This document shows positions 24,709-36,637 of a DNA stretch of 64,000 bases, piece by piece (the stretch's first letter is position 1; the number at the start of each line of letters is the position of its first letter). Source of the DNA: Diaporthe sp. PMI_573 (lineage: Eukaryota > Ascomycota > Sordariomycetes > Diaporthales > Diaporthaceae); the NCBI GenBank assembly GCA_021399435.1, contig JAJTUP010000001.1, positions 930,001 through 994,000 on the forward strand. Reading direction: 5' to 3'. Below the pieces are notes generated by a model. That model did not search any database and was not told the origin of the DNA. It saw only the letters and a program-made list of their open reading frames with translations. The position numbers and the translations under genes were made by a program.

Positions 24709-25380
24709 TTATTCGTCCTTTTGTGAGCTCAATAAACCTCTTTGGAAATGATGTACAACCTCGTCCACGGCTTCTTGAAGATATTGCCCTTCAGACATTT
24801 CATATCTGAAACAGTCTTGCTCGCCATGATATTCATCGATCCATCCGTCCCAGCGATCATTAACCACCCCGCATATGCTTGCGGTGGCATCGATTCCTGC
24901 GGCTCCTTCGCGCTTCCGTATTCTCTCCAACCACTCTGCTTTGAGTTCTCGTCTGGGATAAACCAGGATGAGGTTCAAACCCTCGTCGAGAAGTTGACTG
25001 TAGATGGCCTTGTGTGTTGAGATCATGAGGATACACCTTTCGTTTAGTTTCTCTCTGATTGCCTCGAGATAATTATGTGGCCATGCGGGCCCCCTCGGGA
25101 AAAGACTCGAGTCGAGATCTATCACCCGAAGGCCGTCGTATCTCGCTTCACATGTAGTGTTGAAGGTAGACTTCCCGATTGCGGCAAAGCCACATATTAC
25201 GATGGCCTTTTGTTTTCTTGTGACTGATTGATTTGTCTCGTACTTTGTTGTGGATGCAGTCGAATTTTGTTTACGGGCCTTCAAGTGAAGGTCCATTTCC
25301 AGGCAAAGCTGCAGTGAGGTGTTCGGTGTGATCACCACATGCTCCGGATCGCTCAAATGAAAAGACTTTTGGATAATCAT
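24709..25380 (-). CDS. P-loop NTPase / kinase-like protein
   Basis: Single-exon frame of 223 aa. The first true ATG is at 25380; the frame stays open upstream to a TTG at 25437, so a longer product or upstream exon is possible. Residues 58-73 hold a hydrophobic strand followed by a Walker A motif, GFAAIGKST (64-72). It continues with VIDLDSSLF (a strand ending in acidic residues), ISTHKAIYSQLLDEGLNLILVYP and ELKAEWLERIRKREG, the lid-like basic helix. This is the strand/P-loop/DxD/STHK arrangement of small nucleotide or polynucleotide kinase-like P-loop proteins that I associate with phages and bacteria. Substrate is unknown. The gene stands alone in a gene-poor region and lacks introns, unlike nearly all its neighbours. 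Confidence 0.68.
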   Translation of the reverse strand: MIIQKSFHLSDPEHVVITPNTSLQLCLEMDLHLKARKQNSTASTTKYETNQSVTRKQKAIVICGFAAIGKSTFNTTCEARYDGLRVIDLDSSLFPRGPAWPHNYLEAIREKLNERCILMISTHKAIYSQLLDEGLNLILVYPRRELKAEWLERIRKREGAAGIDATASICGVVNDRWDGWIDEYHGEQDCFRYEMSEGQYLQEAVDEVVHHFQRGLLSSQKDE

Positions 25381-28249
25381 GCTGCTGTCGTACACTTTCT
25401 TGTGAATGTGGATGTGTTCGATGTTATCGGCAATCAAGTGTTGTTGAAATTAGACACGATGATCGTGGTACTGGTCAACCAGGAGTCGTAAGTAAAGAAA
25501 TTCGCGTTTCCTGCAGAAAATGGCCCTCTGGGGCCATCTTGAGATCTTGTAGCATTTATTTCAGGATCTTTTACACTTGTGAGAAGAAACGCCTGGCCGC
25601 TGCCTGCTGACTCTTAGGGGGCTCACAGGCCAGATAGTTGGCGTGTGGCTGTGCCGCACCCGTTTCGTCCAGACCTCGGCCGGCCACAACAAGCCCTTCA
25701 AGCCCGTCCAAACGTACAGAATGCCTAACGAGACCCACAAATCCTTTGGTGTCATCGGAGCCAAAGTGTAACAAGGGTTTCGATGAGTGTACCGACATGT
25801 TGGATGAGGCTCCTTCGCGGCCGCTCAGTCAGTTGACGCCCACTCAGCCCTATGACCCTTTCCAAGCTTAGGCGCTACGGATCCGAAGAGGATTGCTCCG
25901 AAGCTGATGGGAACTTGGTTCCTAATCCGGTTGGTCCAATTACGCCCCGTGTTTGCCCAAGGCAACGCTAAGCATAGGCTTCTCATAAGCAAGCTCAGTG
26001 ACTGAGCCCATTCACATCCCATCACCCTCTGACGTGATATCGTGATCTTTTAACTAGTTGTCAAATTCTTGGACAGCATGAGGCATCACGCGTGGCCATG
26101 CAGTAGGATGCAGTGATCGTGAATCATTTAGTGATGTGGTATTTATACATATCATACGAGGCGTCTATTTCCGAGCTGTACCAGTTTTCTTCCAGTCCTA
26201 AGGGCCGAAACTTGACAGGTTTATGGGCGATGGGCAATCCACTCCCCAGGCACTCCCAGGAATCAAATAATGAGTGGCTGTTGCGGATGGAGAATGCGGC
26301 TCACTGTACCGGTGCCGCATCACGGTGGGCCACATGTGCAGGTCACGCGAGTTGACTCAGCGACAAGAGCCTGTGAGCAGGCATAACTAAAGTAAATCGA
26401 CATCTCTACCTAAATCGCCTAGAGCCAGAACAAGCGAGGCCCTCTGAGTAGTTTGGCCGATTTCATGATGCAGCGGGCGTACGTGTCTCGTCTTGGGCGG
26501 AAAATGCTGGAAATTGCTCGGTTGCTCAAGGGCATGATCGATTGGGACACTGCTACTTCTAGGAAGTTTGAGACCGAGATGTCTTCGTGTACAGTTCAAG
26601 CTGCTTCTAAGAAAGTTCAAACTATTGCCTGCACCCACGCCGCTCCACAGGCCGGCGAGGGCCTAGAATGCAAATTCGCCACGTCGGACTCCAAAGATCG
26701 TACACCGAGCGGCTCGCAACGTAGTGATTTCATGGATGTAGTTTTCCTGCCCTCCATTGACCTCGCTTGTTGCTTGATCATTGTGTTAAGAGAACCTCTC
26801 GCGACACACGTAGTCTCGCTGAGTGAATGTCGCGAATACTTGCTGCAAGACCGTGCACTTGGGAAAAACGGCCTGAGCAAATATCAGGGTGAGGCAGACC
26901 GCCACAGACACGCAATACTAATAGATCTCTGACTAAAAAGCACGCCACCATGAACCAATACTTGGGTTTGCGATGCTTTTGAGGGCATCGGGCCGCATGG
27001 TGTGGTATCATCTGTGATCGTGTCAGATCTGCTAGTTAGGTGTCATCGCTAGGGACCAACATGTTAGCGACAATAAATCGCCGGCTAGTGTACCAGTAAT
27101 AAACGGCAGACAAATTCTCCTCCAACGATATCTTCGTATTCTTCCCCGCAATCGAACTCATCGGCATGCAGCTTCCGGTTGTTGAACAAGCATACTAGTT
27201 CTAACTCTGAATTGTTACTTATGACTGCACCGTCAGACTGATCCCTGTCAAAGGACCTAGGTCCTTTGACTTCTGCCCTTCATCCTGCCTTGTTGAGTGC
27301 TTGCACTTTTGAAGGAAGCAATGGCTAGTTCTTCGCCAATACTCTATGGGTATAACACAGCACGTGCAGCATGAATACAGCAAAATTTCAGCGTTACCGG
27401 GTCTATACCGGAATGTGGTGTCAATTTGGGATTTCTGGAAACGATGTCCAAGGTACCAAACGACGCAAGCAGAGGTGGCATGACAAGCGTTGCCCCATGT
27501 TTCACCTTCAATGTTCGATGTTTGCACCGGCATGGGGACCCAGCTCTATAGAGATGCCAAGACTTCCACAACAGGCTCTCAGTCACCTGGTTTTATACGA
27601 CCTTGCATGCGGGTGCAACCGAGCCAGATGGGCTAGACCTCACGCATGGCCAATTGCCCTGTCTATGGCCGAGCAGCAGTGCCGGAAGCCGTTCAGGTGG
27701 TCCCCTTTTCCGGGGTTTCCTGGATGTTGTCAACATACGTTCCCATCACATCAAGCTCCCATCCTGAATCCCCCCCGCCCACCTACCGAACCTCGGAATG
27801 TAACGAGCCGTCAAAGTGGACCTCATCTGCACCAGCTGCCCTGTACTGGCCCATGAGACACTGCTGCGAAGTGAGGCGCGGCCTCTTGTACTTGACGCGT
27901 CCAGCTGAGGAGATTCCGTGGCTGCAGATGCTCCTGGGGCTGTCGTGTTCGCCTCGAGGGTGATATTGAGAACCATCCCTGGAAGATCTTCTCATTCGTG
28001 CAATATTGAAGTCCGCCAGTCTGTGCCATGGGCTGCGAGGCCGACATCATCTTGAGCACGGGGCTCGCGTGCTTTCAAGACAGGCTCGTCTAATGTGGCG
28101 CGAGAGGACTTCATAATTGGAGATATATAAGAGTAAAGAAAAGACCTTTCATGAACGAGAGATTTCTAGCAACACTCAGACCAACAATCTGGCAACCTCC
28201 TGCTGAACAGTCCCTGCAATATTAGAACTTTTGCTCCCCAACAAACAAG
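25381..28249. other. Intergenic, no gene recognised apart from the promoter of the pectate lyase gene
   Basis: About 2.9 kb between the diverging P-loop gene and pectate lyase gene. Short frames such as 26453-26932 + and 27371-27856 + have no motif and, in the former case, no ATG start. The last 200 bp are the pectate lyase promoter and leader. Confidence 0.5.
28121..28130 (+). promoter_or_regulatory. Probable TATA box of the pectate lyase gene
   Basis: AGATATATAA lies about 120 bp upstream of the ATG at 28250, a usual distance for inducible secreted-enzyme genes of filamentous fungi. The leader between them is C/A-rich and has no ATG that opens a long frame. Confidence 0.55.
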
Positions 28250-29596
28250 ATGAAGCAGACTTTGTTCCTGTCCACCTTGGCGTTTCTGGCGTCTTACGTC
28301 TCAGCCTCGCCTACTCCCACTGTCCAGGATGACGCCATTGTAGACCCACGCAGTATCGAGAAGAGGGCCGCAATCACTGACGCGGCTGACGTTGGCTACG
28401 CCACTCAGAACGGAGGGTACGTGCATTTCCTCGTTGTGATATTACTTCTTGGTGCAGTCTGACTCATGCTTTATTTTCAGAACCACTGGCGGCCGCGGAG
28501 GCACCACCACTACTGTGTCTACACTGGCCCAGTTCACGGCCGCTGTCGGATCCAGCAGCGCGGCCATCGTCGTCGTCAGCGGAGCCATCTCGGGGTCCGC
28601 CAAGGTCAAGGTCACCTCGAACAAGTCCATCATTGGAAAGTCCGGCAGCTGTACGTATAACCACTTCCTCGTAAAAAGTAATTTCCAGTGGCATGACTAA
28701 CCGGAAAATGACCGTAGCTCTCACTGGAGTCGGTCTGACCATCAACGAGCAATCAAACGTAATCGTGCGGAACTTGAAAATCAGCAAGGTCGTCGCTGAC
28801 AACGGCGATGCTATTACGATTCAAGCATCCAACAACGTCTGGGTCGACCATGTTGACCTGTCCAGCGATCTCGATCATGACAAGGACTACTACGACGGCT
28901 TGGTCGATGTGACCCACGCCAGCGAGTGGGTGACCATCTCGAACAGCTACCTCCATGACCACGTAAGTTTCTGCATGTCTTGTGCTTGGAATAAATGAGA
29001 CAACCAGTCGTTGTAAACAGCCTGGAAATTTGCACGATACTCACGAAAACTATATCTGTTTAGTGGAAGGCCTCTCTTGTCGGCCACTCCGACTCCAACA
29101 GTGCCGAAGATACTGGTCATCTGCACGTCACCTACGCAAACAACTACTGGAGCAACATCAACTCGCGTGCTCCATCTTTCAGATTCGGCACCGGACACAT
29201 CTTCAAGTAAGTCATGTGCAAGGGGTCTTGGGCCCCCTTTCCCCGGTGTTTCGCGCCTGTCTGCCTCTACGCGACCGGCCAGATGGCTGACCACAAGTAT
29301 GATTCCCCGAATACAGCAGCTACTTCTCCTCCGTTAACACCGGCATCAACACCCGCATGGGCGCTCAGCTTTTGGTCGAGTCGTCTGTTTTCGAGAATAG
29401 CGGAACCAAGGCCATCTACTCGGCCGACAGCGACGAGGTTGGCTATGCCGTCGTCAGCGACGTCAACCTCGGAGGCTCCGCCAACACGGCCGCCACCGGA
29501 ACCCTCAAGAGCGTCCCGTATTCCTACTCCAAGCTCGGCTCGGGCAGTGTCAAGAGCAGTGTTACTTCTAACGCCGGCCAGAAGCTGAGCTTTTAA
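28250..29596 (+). CDS. Secreted pectate lyase, polysaccharide lyase family 1
   Basis: Five exons: 28250-28416, 28481-28650, 28718-28962, 29064-29206 and 29317-29596 (334 aa), all with GT-AG introns and one continuous frame. A signal peptide (MKQTLFLSTLAFLASYVSA) is followed by a short propeptide ending in a dibasic Kex2-type site, EKR (about residue 44). The PL1 beta-helix motifs are clear: WVDHVDLSSD with the calcium-binding aspartates, DYYDGLVDVTHASEWVTISN, and HDHWKASLVGHSDS. SRAPSFRFGTGH then follows and includes the catalytic arginine region. The enzyme cleaves polygalacturonate by beta-elimination outside the cell, a plant cell wall degrading activity. Upstream is a TATA box at 28121. 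The convergent neighbour is a secreted DUF1996 protein. Confidence 0.95.
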
Positions 29597-30008
29597 GATG
29601 GTCATGGATCATCTAGGGCTAGAGTGCGGATCTGCACATAGTCCTAACCTCTAGGGTAGCGCCGTGAGGTGTGTTGCGGTAAAAGTGGTGGATGGGGTGA
29701 AAGAGGTGTGAACCTACATCAGCGGTCTTCAGGGAGGAGCGACTGTTGATGCACATCGCAGGAGCTGTGAAACTGTATATATTCGCTCATTCTCGTCACT
29801 CATTCAGCGGATGCAAAATTCAAAGTCTTGTACTTTCTCATCGTGTACCACTGATCACTACTCTCGCCAGAAGGAATTTGAGGCAACATTTGATATGAAA
29901 AGTCGTTCCGCTCCTTGACCGGAGAATTTCAAACTAATTATGAATGAGCGACCTGGAGCTCAAGACCTACGATCACATAGAACAGTCATGAGCCCAACAC
30001 GAAAACTT
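29597..30008. other. Short intergenic region between convergent 3' ends
   Basis: About 410 bp holding the 3' untranslated regions of the pectate lyase and DUF1996 genes. Nothing else is visible. Confidence 0.6.
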
Positions 30009-31393
30009 CTAAGAAGACATGGACACACCCGGGATTTCGGTAAGCCCTATAGAGAGGTCAGCCGGGTTATATCGAGGGTTTCATTTCGTGGTGTAGACTT
30101 ACAGCCGTCAATATCCTCGTCGGTGACACGTGCTTTGGTGCATTTCATCGCTTCTGCTGGGTCTTGCCTCTCCAATCCGCTACAGACGTCTCCATCACAT
30201 CGGAGGTCCATTGCACGTTGGAGCGAATCATCCTTCCAGCCGAAGACGTAGTCCCCATGCTGCGAATATCCGTGCCTATATGCCACGGTCAGCGTTGCGG
30301 CCTAGCTGCCAGTTTTCTAGGAAGACTTACTCGTCACCAGTGCTCCAGACGAACGGCTGGGACCCATCCTCGGGCCATAGCTCCTTGTTATTGAAGGGCC
30401 GTGTGTCCCACATCACCTCATACATAACCTGAGGTATTTTGACGGGATGGGTCGACGGGCAGACACCCTCTGCACCGACTCCATTGTGCGACGGGTCTGG
30501 GTTCGGGTACGAAATGTGGCTCATGTGGTCTGCGCTGTCCAAATTCTTCCCATCCCAGCACGAGGGGAAGGTAATGACAGATCTGATGCCGCCGACACAG
30601 AACCCAGTAGGTAGGGTCTGGTTATCGGGAGCTGCGCAATTCAGCCAGCGGTTGTCCCCCGTTGTTGGCACTTCTACGTGTTAGTTACCTGCTACGGAGC
30701 CTAAAGTGTTGCATTCTGGAATATTTCAAAACATGAAAGACGGGGACCCGTAGGAGAAGAATGGTGCTTACTGCAGCGGTGGCACACCTTGGGTTCCGAG
30801 GTTGGAGAATCCGCCGCGGCGTTTCCGACAAGCATTCGGAAGCCGGGTCTGAAGGCGGTGACGTTGACGGATGCGTCGGGCGACGCTATGTAATAGACCG
30901 TTATGCCACCGTCCCCGGTCAGTCCCTCACTTGGGTACTGAGGAACACGTTTGTACGTCCCGTTGCGCGCTCGGAAGTAGAGAACCGCAGTCCAATAGTT
31001 AGAAAAGTCCTCGGAGAATGTGCAACTGGTGCATGTTGAAGCTGAAGGGAGGTCATGTGTGGCTGGGTCCATAGAGGCGTTGAAAGAATTGCCTCCTGTT
31101 TGGGAGTTCGAAGTCAGCCTTCCGATATTACGGTGATCACTTGAAATTCCCTCAAAAGTAGCTCTCAATGCAAGAAGGAGAGCCAATCCGAACAGGCCAA
31201 TAATCTCTTCTGATAACCTACCAACGATCTGGTGCACATGAGGCGATGGAATCATGCCGGGGTTCACGAGGGGGTCAAGCCTCTCAATGACCAGCTGCGA
31301 GCACTCGAATCGCAACATCGGCATACGATTGATTGGTGGCTGAGTGGAGGCGTGTTTGGCGAGCAGTGCCAGGGAAAGAAATTTCAACTTCAT
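30009..31393 (-). CDS. Secreted DUF1996-domain protein
   Basis: Five exons on the minus strand: 31393-31222, 31095-30772, 30673-30331, 30275-30103 and 30046-30009. The product is 349 aa. The N-terminus (MKLKFLSLALLAKHASTQP) is a signal peptide. The DUF1996 signature is complete: RLDPLVNPGMIPSPHVHQIVGGNSFN split across the first intron, CTSC, the stretch YWTAVLYFRARNGTYKRVPQ, FPSCWDGKN, HMSHISYP and HGDYVFGWKDDSLQRAMD. The end is the family's DGWLTEIPG. Eight or more cysteines suggest disulfide bonds. The domain is common in secreted fungal proteins; its biochemical role is not established. It is convergent with the pectate lyase, about 0.4 kb apart. Confidence 0.9.
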
Positions 31394-32732
31394 TGTGTGT
31401 AAGTTTAGCAGGCTTCTTCTGTCGAGGTGGATGTTGGAATGAGAAGACGGGGCGGCGTGTCAAGCACCCTGCATTCACTTTCCTAAATACAACTCAACTC
31501 TGCTCTCATGCTCCGATGACAAATATCGTTCACATGCCGTCTGAGACTGGATCAACCTTTTATCTTTATTCCCTTCTATATTGATGAATTTAGGCTGAGG
31601 TTGGTGCTACGTCTGCTCGCAAATCATGTGTCCTCGTCAGAGCCTACAGATCCCGAGCTCCACCAGAATATCCTTATCCCGCCAATTGCGACTAGCTCGT
31701 GCCGCTGAAGATATATTGACTGCATTGGAACCTGCAACAGCGACAATGGGATACCACAGCAGCCTTCGGCAATGAGATGGGCAGTCCCACATGTACGTCT
31801 CAGCTGGTGAGATGGCATGCCGGATCAAACCATCATCTTCGAAGAGGGATTGTCGGGCCGCCTCAACATAACTCGCCACTCCACACAGTTCATTTTTCTA
31901 CGGCTCAAGGAGCGAAACCTATTTTTGGCAGAAACACTATGTGCTCAGAGTCTATGGGGTCAGGATCTGAAAACAAACCTGTCCGAACTAGTAGTTGGTC
32001 CAGGAGATTGTCGGCCACTTGGCGTGCTACCGGCACTCAGCAATGTCAACATTTCCCCGCGGTGAGTGATAGGACCACGCCCTCGTATACATCTGGGCGC
32101 CGAGGGTAATCAGTTTGAAAACGTGTCGCCTATTTACAGTAAGCCAAGTGGCCCGGCCCGCTGTCTGGCGCCCGCATTCCCTGCTATTCCCTATTTGGAG
32201 TGCTTCAAAGTACCTGAGCACTTCGGGGAGCTAGTCACCTTACTGAGTAGATTGATTCAATACCAATTCTAGCTGTTCAGATCGAGGCCTAACGCTGCTC
32301 CTTACCGCAGCTATCCGAAGCTGGTTAATTTTCAACATGTGTCCAGCGTGTATACCTGGGGGAATATAATCAGTGGAAAGTACCCTGGCCGAATTCATGT
32401 TTCACAGAGTAACAAAATGGATCCCTTTGGCGTTATGGCGTTAAGTCCTTTCCCAGACAAGACTAGTTGAGCACCAACCTTCGGCTGAATCAATAACCTC
32501 AAGGCCCTGCTGAAGTCTTTCAGCTGGCGTCTACGTCTTTCAGCTGAATTCCTCATAAAAAAATCTTGAAAACTCGAGATTGACTTGGTCTAATTCAATC
32601 CTGCGGGTCGGCTATGCGCAACAGAGCCCGAAGAACCTCGACATACGTGGTGACAGGCGTCAAGCTCAAGTGCGCGTACCGTTATCATCAGTGTGGGAAC
32701 GCATCCCCGCCGTCTTCAGATTGCCGCGCGCT
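31394..32732. other. Intergenic between divergent DUF1996 and STAND genes
   Basis: About 1.3 kb. It should hold both promoters. Short frames at 31637-31879 - and 31817-32065 + overlap each other and have no firm motif. The frame of the STAND gene stays open upstream of its first ATG to about 32580, so a further 5' exon could lie here. Confidence 0.45.
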
Positions 32733-35700
32733 ATGGAAGTCATACTATCCCAGTCTTCCAAGCTCAAGGCTCAGGTTCGCCTGGGCAGGGCCATATCCGT
32801 ATTCTATGAGTCCCTGGATACAGAAAACAAGGCAATCTTCAACTCATACAGGGACGCTGCCCATACTGCGGCGCCAGGCCTGGGTGATATCCGGCAGATC
32901 GCGGCCGAGGTCGACCGAAAGGCGCGCAAGCCATGCGGCGACCGCTTCAAGCGCGTGTTGGAGGCTTTGCAGCAATTCGTGGCCGTCGGTGATCTTATTA
33001 TTGGGAGCACCCAGAACATGCTCGCAGCCGGAGTGTGGTCTGTTGCCAGATTGACGGTCATCGTATGTTTCCCACACGCCTCTATGGAATTGAAGCTGCG
33101 TTCAAACGTTACTGACAGTGAGGGCAGGTCATGACGGGCTACGCGAGCTACAGAGAGAAGGTCTCGGATATTTTCCTCGAAGTTGGTCGTACGGCGCCGA
33201 GGCACGCTGAGCTGGCGTCCATCTACCCTGGCGGGGGACGATTACACTCGGCCATGATGGAGTACTCCATCGTAGTCGTTGAATTGTGCCAATCCCTCTT
33301 TCAGTTGTCCCCTCTGCAGCGCTTCACAACATCTTTGAAGACGGCCATCACAGACCCACAATTGCAAAAGATCAAGAGCAGCCTTGCAATCTGGTCCAGG
33401 GAAATTAGCGAGGAAATGGTCCTGCTCCAAAGCCGAAGACTTGAAGACAAGGATAGGATGGAAGGCATAAGATCCATGATCCCGAGCTTTTCAGAGTCAG
33501 ATCGCAGACGAAAGCGGGCCAGAGCTCGCGCAAAATGGCTCGATGCATGCACGGACTACGACTATGAAAGGCCACGCAACCTCATCCGAAGGAGTGGAAA
33601 TACTGACCTTTTTCTTGACGACCCATCGTATCGGAATTGGAAGGATGGGAGTGGGCCATCGACTCTGTTCTGTGAGGGAAAGCTGGGTTCAGGAAAATCC
33701 GTGTTGATGGCCAACATGGTCGACGACCTCGTTTTGGAAAACGCCTGCAAGGCCCATACAGTGGCATTCTTCTTCGTCTCTGATGATACGACCGGAAATC
33801 GGGCTAGAATAGCGCTCGGTAGCCTCGCCCGGCAAATACTCGAGTCCTTACCAGATTTCCAATGGACGGATGCGATCAAGGAGGAAAGTCGCTCGTTGAC
33901 GATGGACAGGCTCACGCTGATCTTGGCCAAAGTCGTGCCGCCTACGAGAAGGATATATCTCATCCTGGACGGATTCAACGAATTTCCTGAAGTTGAGCGC
34001 CGAATTTTGGTGGAACAGCTGAAAGAGCTCCAGTCGTGGGTGCAGCTGCGCGTCTGTATCTCATGGCGGCTTGAAGCCAAAAGCCGGGCTCGCGAAGATT
34101 TTGATGTCTTCAGGCAGAATGCAACATTGAAAATCCCCCTGAACAACCCAGAGATCGAAAAGTTTGTGAAGACAGAGGTCGATGCTCTCCTCGAGAGCGG
34201 CGAGCTCGGGATTCGCAACGATATGATGGTGAATGAGATACGGCAGCGCCTTGTTGAGGGTGCAGACGGCATGTGAGTTCAAACATCAAATGCATAAAGA
34301 TCCTTTTGAACTATAATCTTACCCTGGAATATTTGTGTAGGTTTCTCTGGGTGACCCTACAGCTGCAGGCCATCTGTTTTGAAAACGAGGACACCATTCA
34401 CGAGGCGCTGGACCATCTACCTAAGTCCCTGCCCGAGGTATTCCACCATATTTTGCAGCGCACCCAACAACCCGGAAAGCGCTATCAAGTGTACATCTTA
34501 CAGACATTGGTGGCTGCCTTCCGGCCACTGACCACGGTAGAATTTGCAGAGGTCCTGAGTTTGGCTTCAGACGGCGCTACGACACCATCGCGGTTGCAGA
34601 GCCACCAGCTCAGCGACATACGTGGGATCCTGTCCTCTTGCGGCAGCCTGGTAATGATCGACGAACATCATTTGACTATTCACCTGGTCCATCAGAGCGT
34701 ACGGCAATTTCTCTTGGGTAAAATGGTCGACACTCGGGACTATCGAGAGTGGCAGTTCTCTGTCAACGCTTCTCATTTGCACATGGCCAATGTCACAATG
34801 AGATACCTCGCCAAATGGTCCGAAAGACTGGATGTCGCTAAGAAAGCAAGTGGATTGTCACCGTCAACCACACCAAAGTCATCGCCGGTCCTCCTACCGA
34901 ACCCGGTTGCCATCCAACGCGCGGCGCAGGCTGAACTTAAGCCGGGAAAGCTGTCCAAGCTCCTCAACATAGCGTCACAAGCCAAACTGAACGGAGCTGC
35001 AGCTACTGTGGACGTCGCAAAAACTGCTGAGCACCTGTTTCCAGGAGTGTTCAAGAAGACCCCGGCAGAGCGCCAACCCCAAGGACCTCACCTCCCAGCC
35101 ATGGACCTCCTCGCATACGCACGAAGATTCTGGATGCTACACTCCGCGCCTATCAACGAAGACGATGGGCAGCTGTATTTACTTTGGAGCCAGGTGCTCA
35201 ACAGTTCGGAAACAAAGGACTGGCTAATATGGGACACCCCCAACGCGGCCAGTCGCGATGTCGAGATCCCCGAAACCATGCTGTGGGCGGTCGTCCACTC
35301 CCACAAGCTCTTATTCGAGACAGTGTTGCAGAAGCAGAAGAAGCGACTGAGGCTGCTGAACAGCTGCCTGGGAGTGCTCGTAGAAATGTCACCCCTGCCT
35401 CGCCTGAGCCCGCTGATGGCAGCACGATTCCTTACCCTGCAGCTCTTCCTGCAAAGGGGCTTAGTGTCACACACTCAAGTGATCCTCAGCATGCGTCCGG
35501 AGTTCAGATACAACAACTATGCTTGTCTATATGCGGCCGTCTTTGCCAGGGACTACCATGCTACCCGTGCCATTCTCTGCGCCGTTGGCGATCTAGCTGT
35601 ACTCAATGGCTTACCTTACCCGCTCATTGAGCTAAGCGTGTCGTGCACAGATGTGCATATGACCCATCTCCTACTGCTCCATGGGATCAGGCCTTTGCCT

Positions 35701-36336
35701 GACTCTCATGTGCAGGAGTCGGCCGCGGCCCTGGTCATGTCGAGAATCCGGCCAGGATGCGATCCAAGCAGCATCCTGATCGCCAGCTGGCTTTTAAAGT
35801 CATGGGTGAGCACTGAGTTGTGTTATTCAAATCACCTGGCGAACGCGATGGTCACATTTAAGGGGATGACCGATAGAAGGAGTTTCGACCCTGGACAATT
35901 CATCAGCGTCCCGGTGTGGGGCTGGCTGATCTACTATGTCCTCTATGTCGTGACAAGCTTTGTACCGTGGCTGCGTTGGTTCTTCACGCTAAAAGGTGTG
36001 GTCATGTACGCCGCCGTGATAGCGTTTCTGGACGTACAGACCGAGTCCAGCGCGATGCGAATTTTCACTTTTGTCGGTTTAATTTCATTTGGTTCCGTTG
36101 GTTTGGGCCGGTATCTTCCCATTCCAAGCAGGGGCAGAGAGCCCCCGAAAGCATTTTCACCCATGTTGCGAAGTGCTGCTGCAGTCAGGTCCGTTCAGGT
36201 AAAACCTTCAGCTGTCTCAACAGAAGACGAGAAACCTCAAGCTCGTAGAGGGCTTTGGAACTTCACTGGCACTACGGATCAAGGATCGAAACGAGGCGCT
36301 TCTAGATTTCCTTTTTGGAAGGCACAACAGCAGTAA
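32733..36336 (+). CDS. NACHT STAND NTPase (NLR-like) with C-terminal hydrophobic segments
   Basis: Three exons: 32733-33062, 33128-34272 and 34341-36336 (1156 aa). The start is the first ATG of the frame but an upstream exon is possible. Residues about 10-230 resemble the fungal DUF7708 domain that precedes NACHT modules (GVWSVARLTVI, then ASYREKVSDIFLEVGRTAPR). The NACHT NTPase follows, with Walker A GKLGSGKS at 294-301, Walker B RIYLILDGFNEF at 385-396 and the DGMFLWVTLQL segment at about 490. A winged-helix-like part includes LTIHLVHQSVRQFLL. Residues 700-1000 are helical, perhaps degenerate ankyrin-like. Residues about 1018-1085 contain three hydrophobic stretches (from WGWLIYYVLYVV to FTFVGLISFGSVGLG), followed by a basic tail. 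Family members act in self/non-self recognition and programmed cell death; no partner is evident here. Confidence 0.85.
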
Positions 36337-36637
36337 TGTTCAAGTTAGGGGGGCAGTCCTTTCTCAATGTCGCGTGATAGACGTCCTATGGAATAAATTC
36401 AGAAGCTAGCAGTCCCGTAAGCTCTGTGGCCGATGTACACATGATCAAAGAAAGAATCACTTCCATTGCTATTTAATGCTGCTGTCGAGGCAGCGTATCA
36501 TTCCATCGTCAACCAAGACCAGCGGATGCCTTTCGAGGTACCTGCCCCCGACCCATCAGCCTTTTCAATCCAACTGCTGCTACCCTTCAGTATCGCAGTG
36601 GTCCGTGTTTCCAGTGGAAAAAAGAGCAACGAGACTT

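Noticed and set aside
26453..26932. 159-codon plus-strand open frame
   Set aside because: Begins at TTG, not ATG, has no domain and no splice-site structure.
31637..32065. Overlapping short frames that faintly resemble an FAD monooxygenase fragment
   Set aside because: Similarity is only a few residues and could not be extended in either direction.
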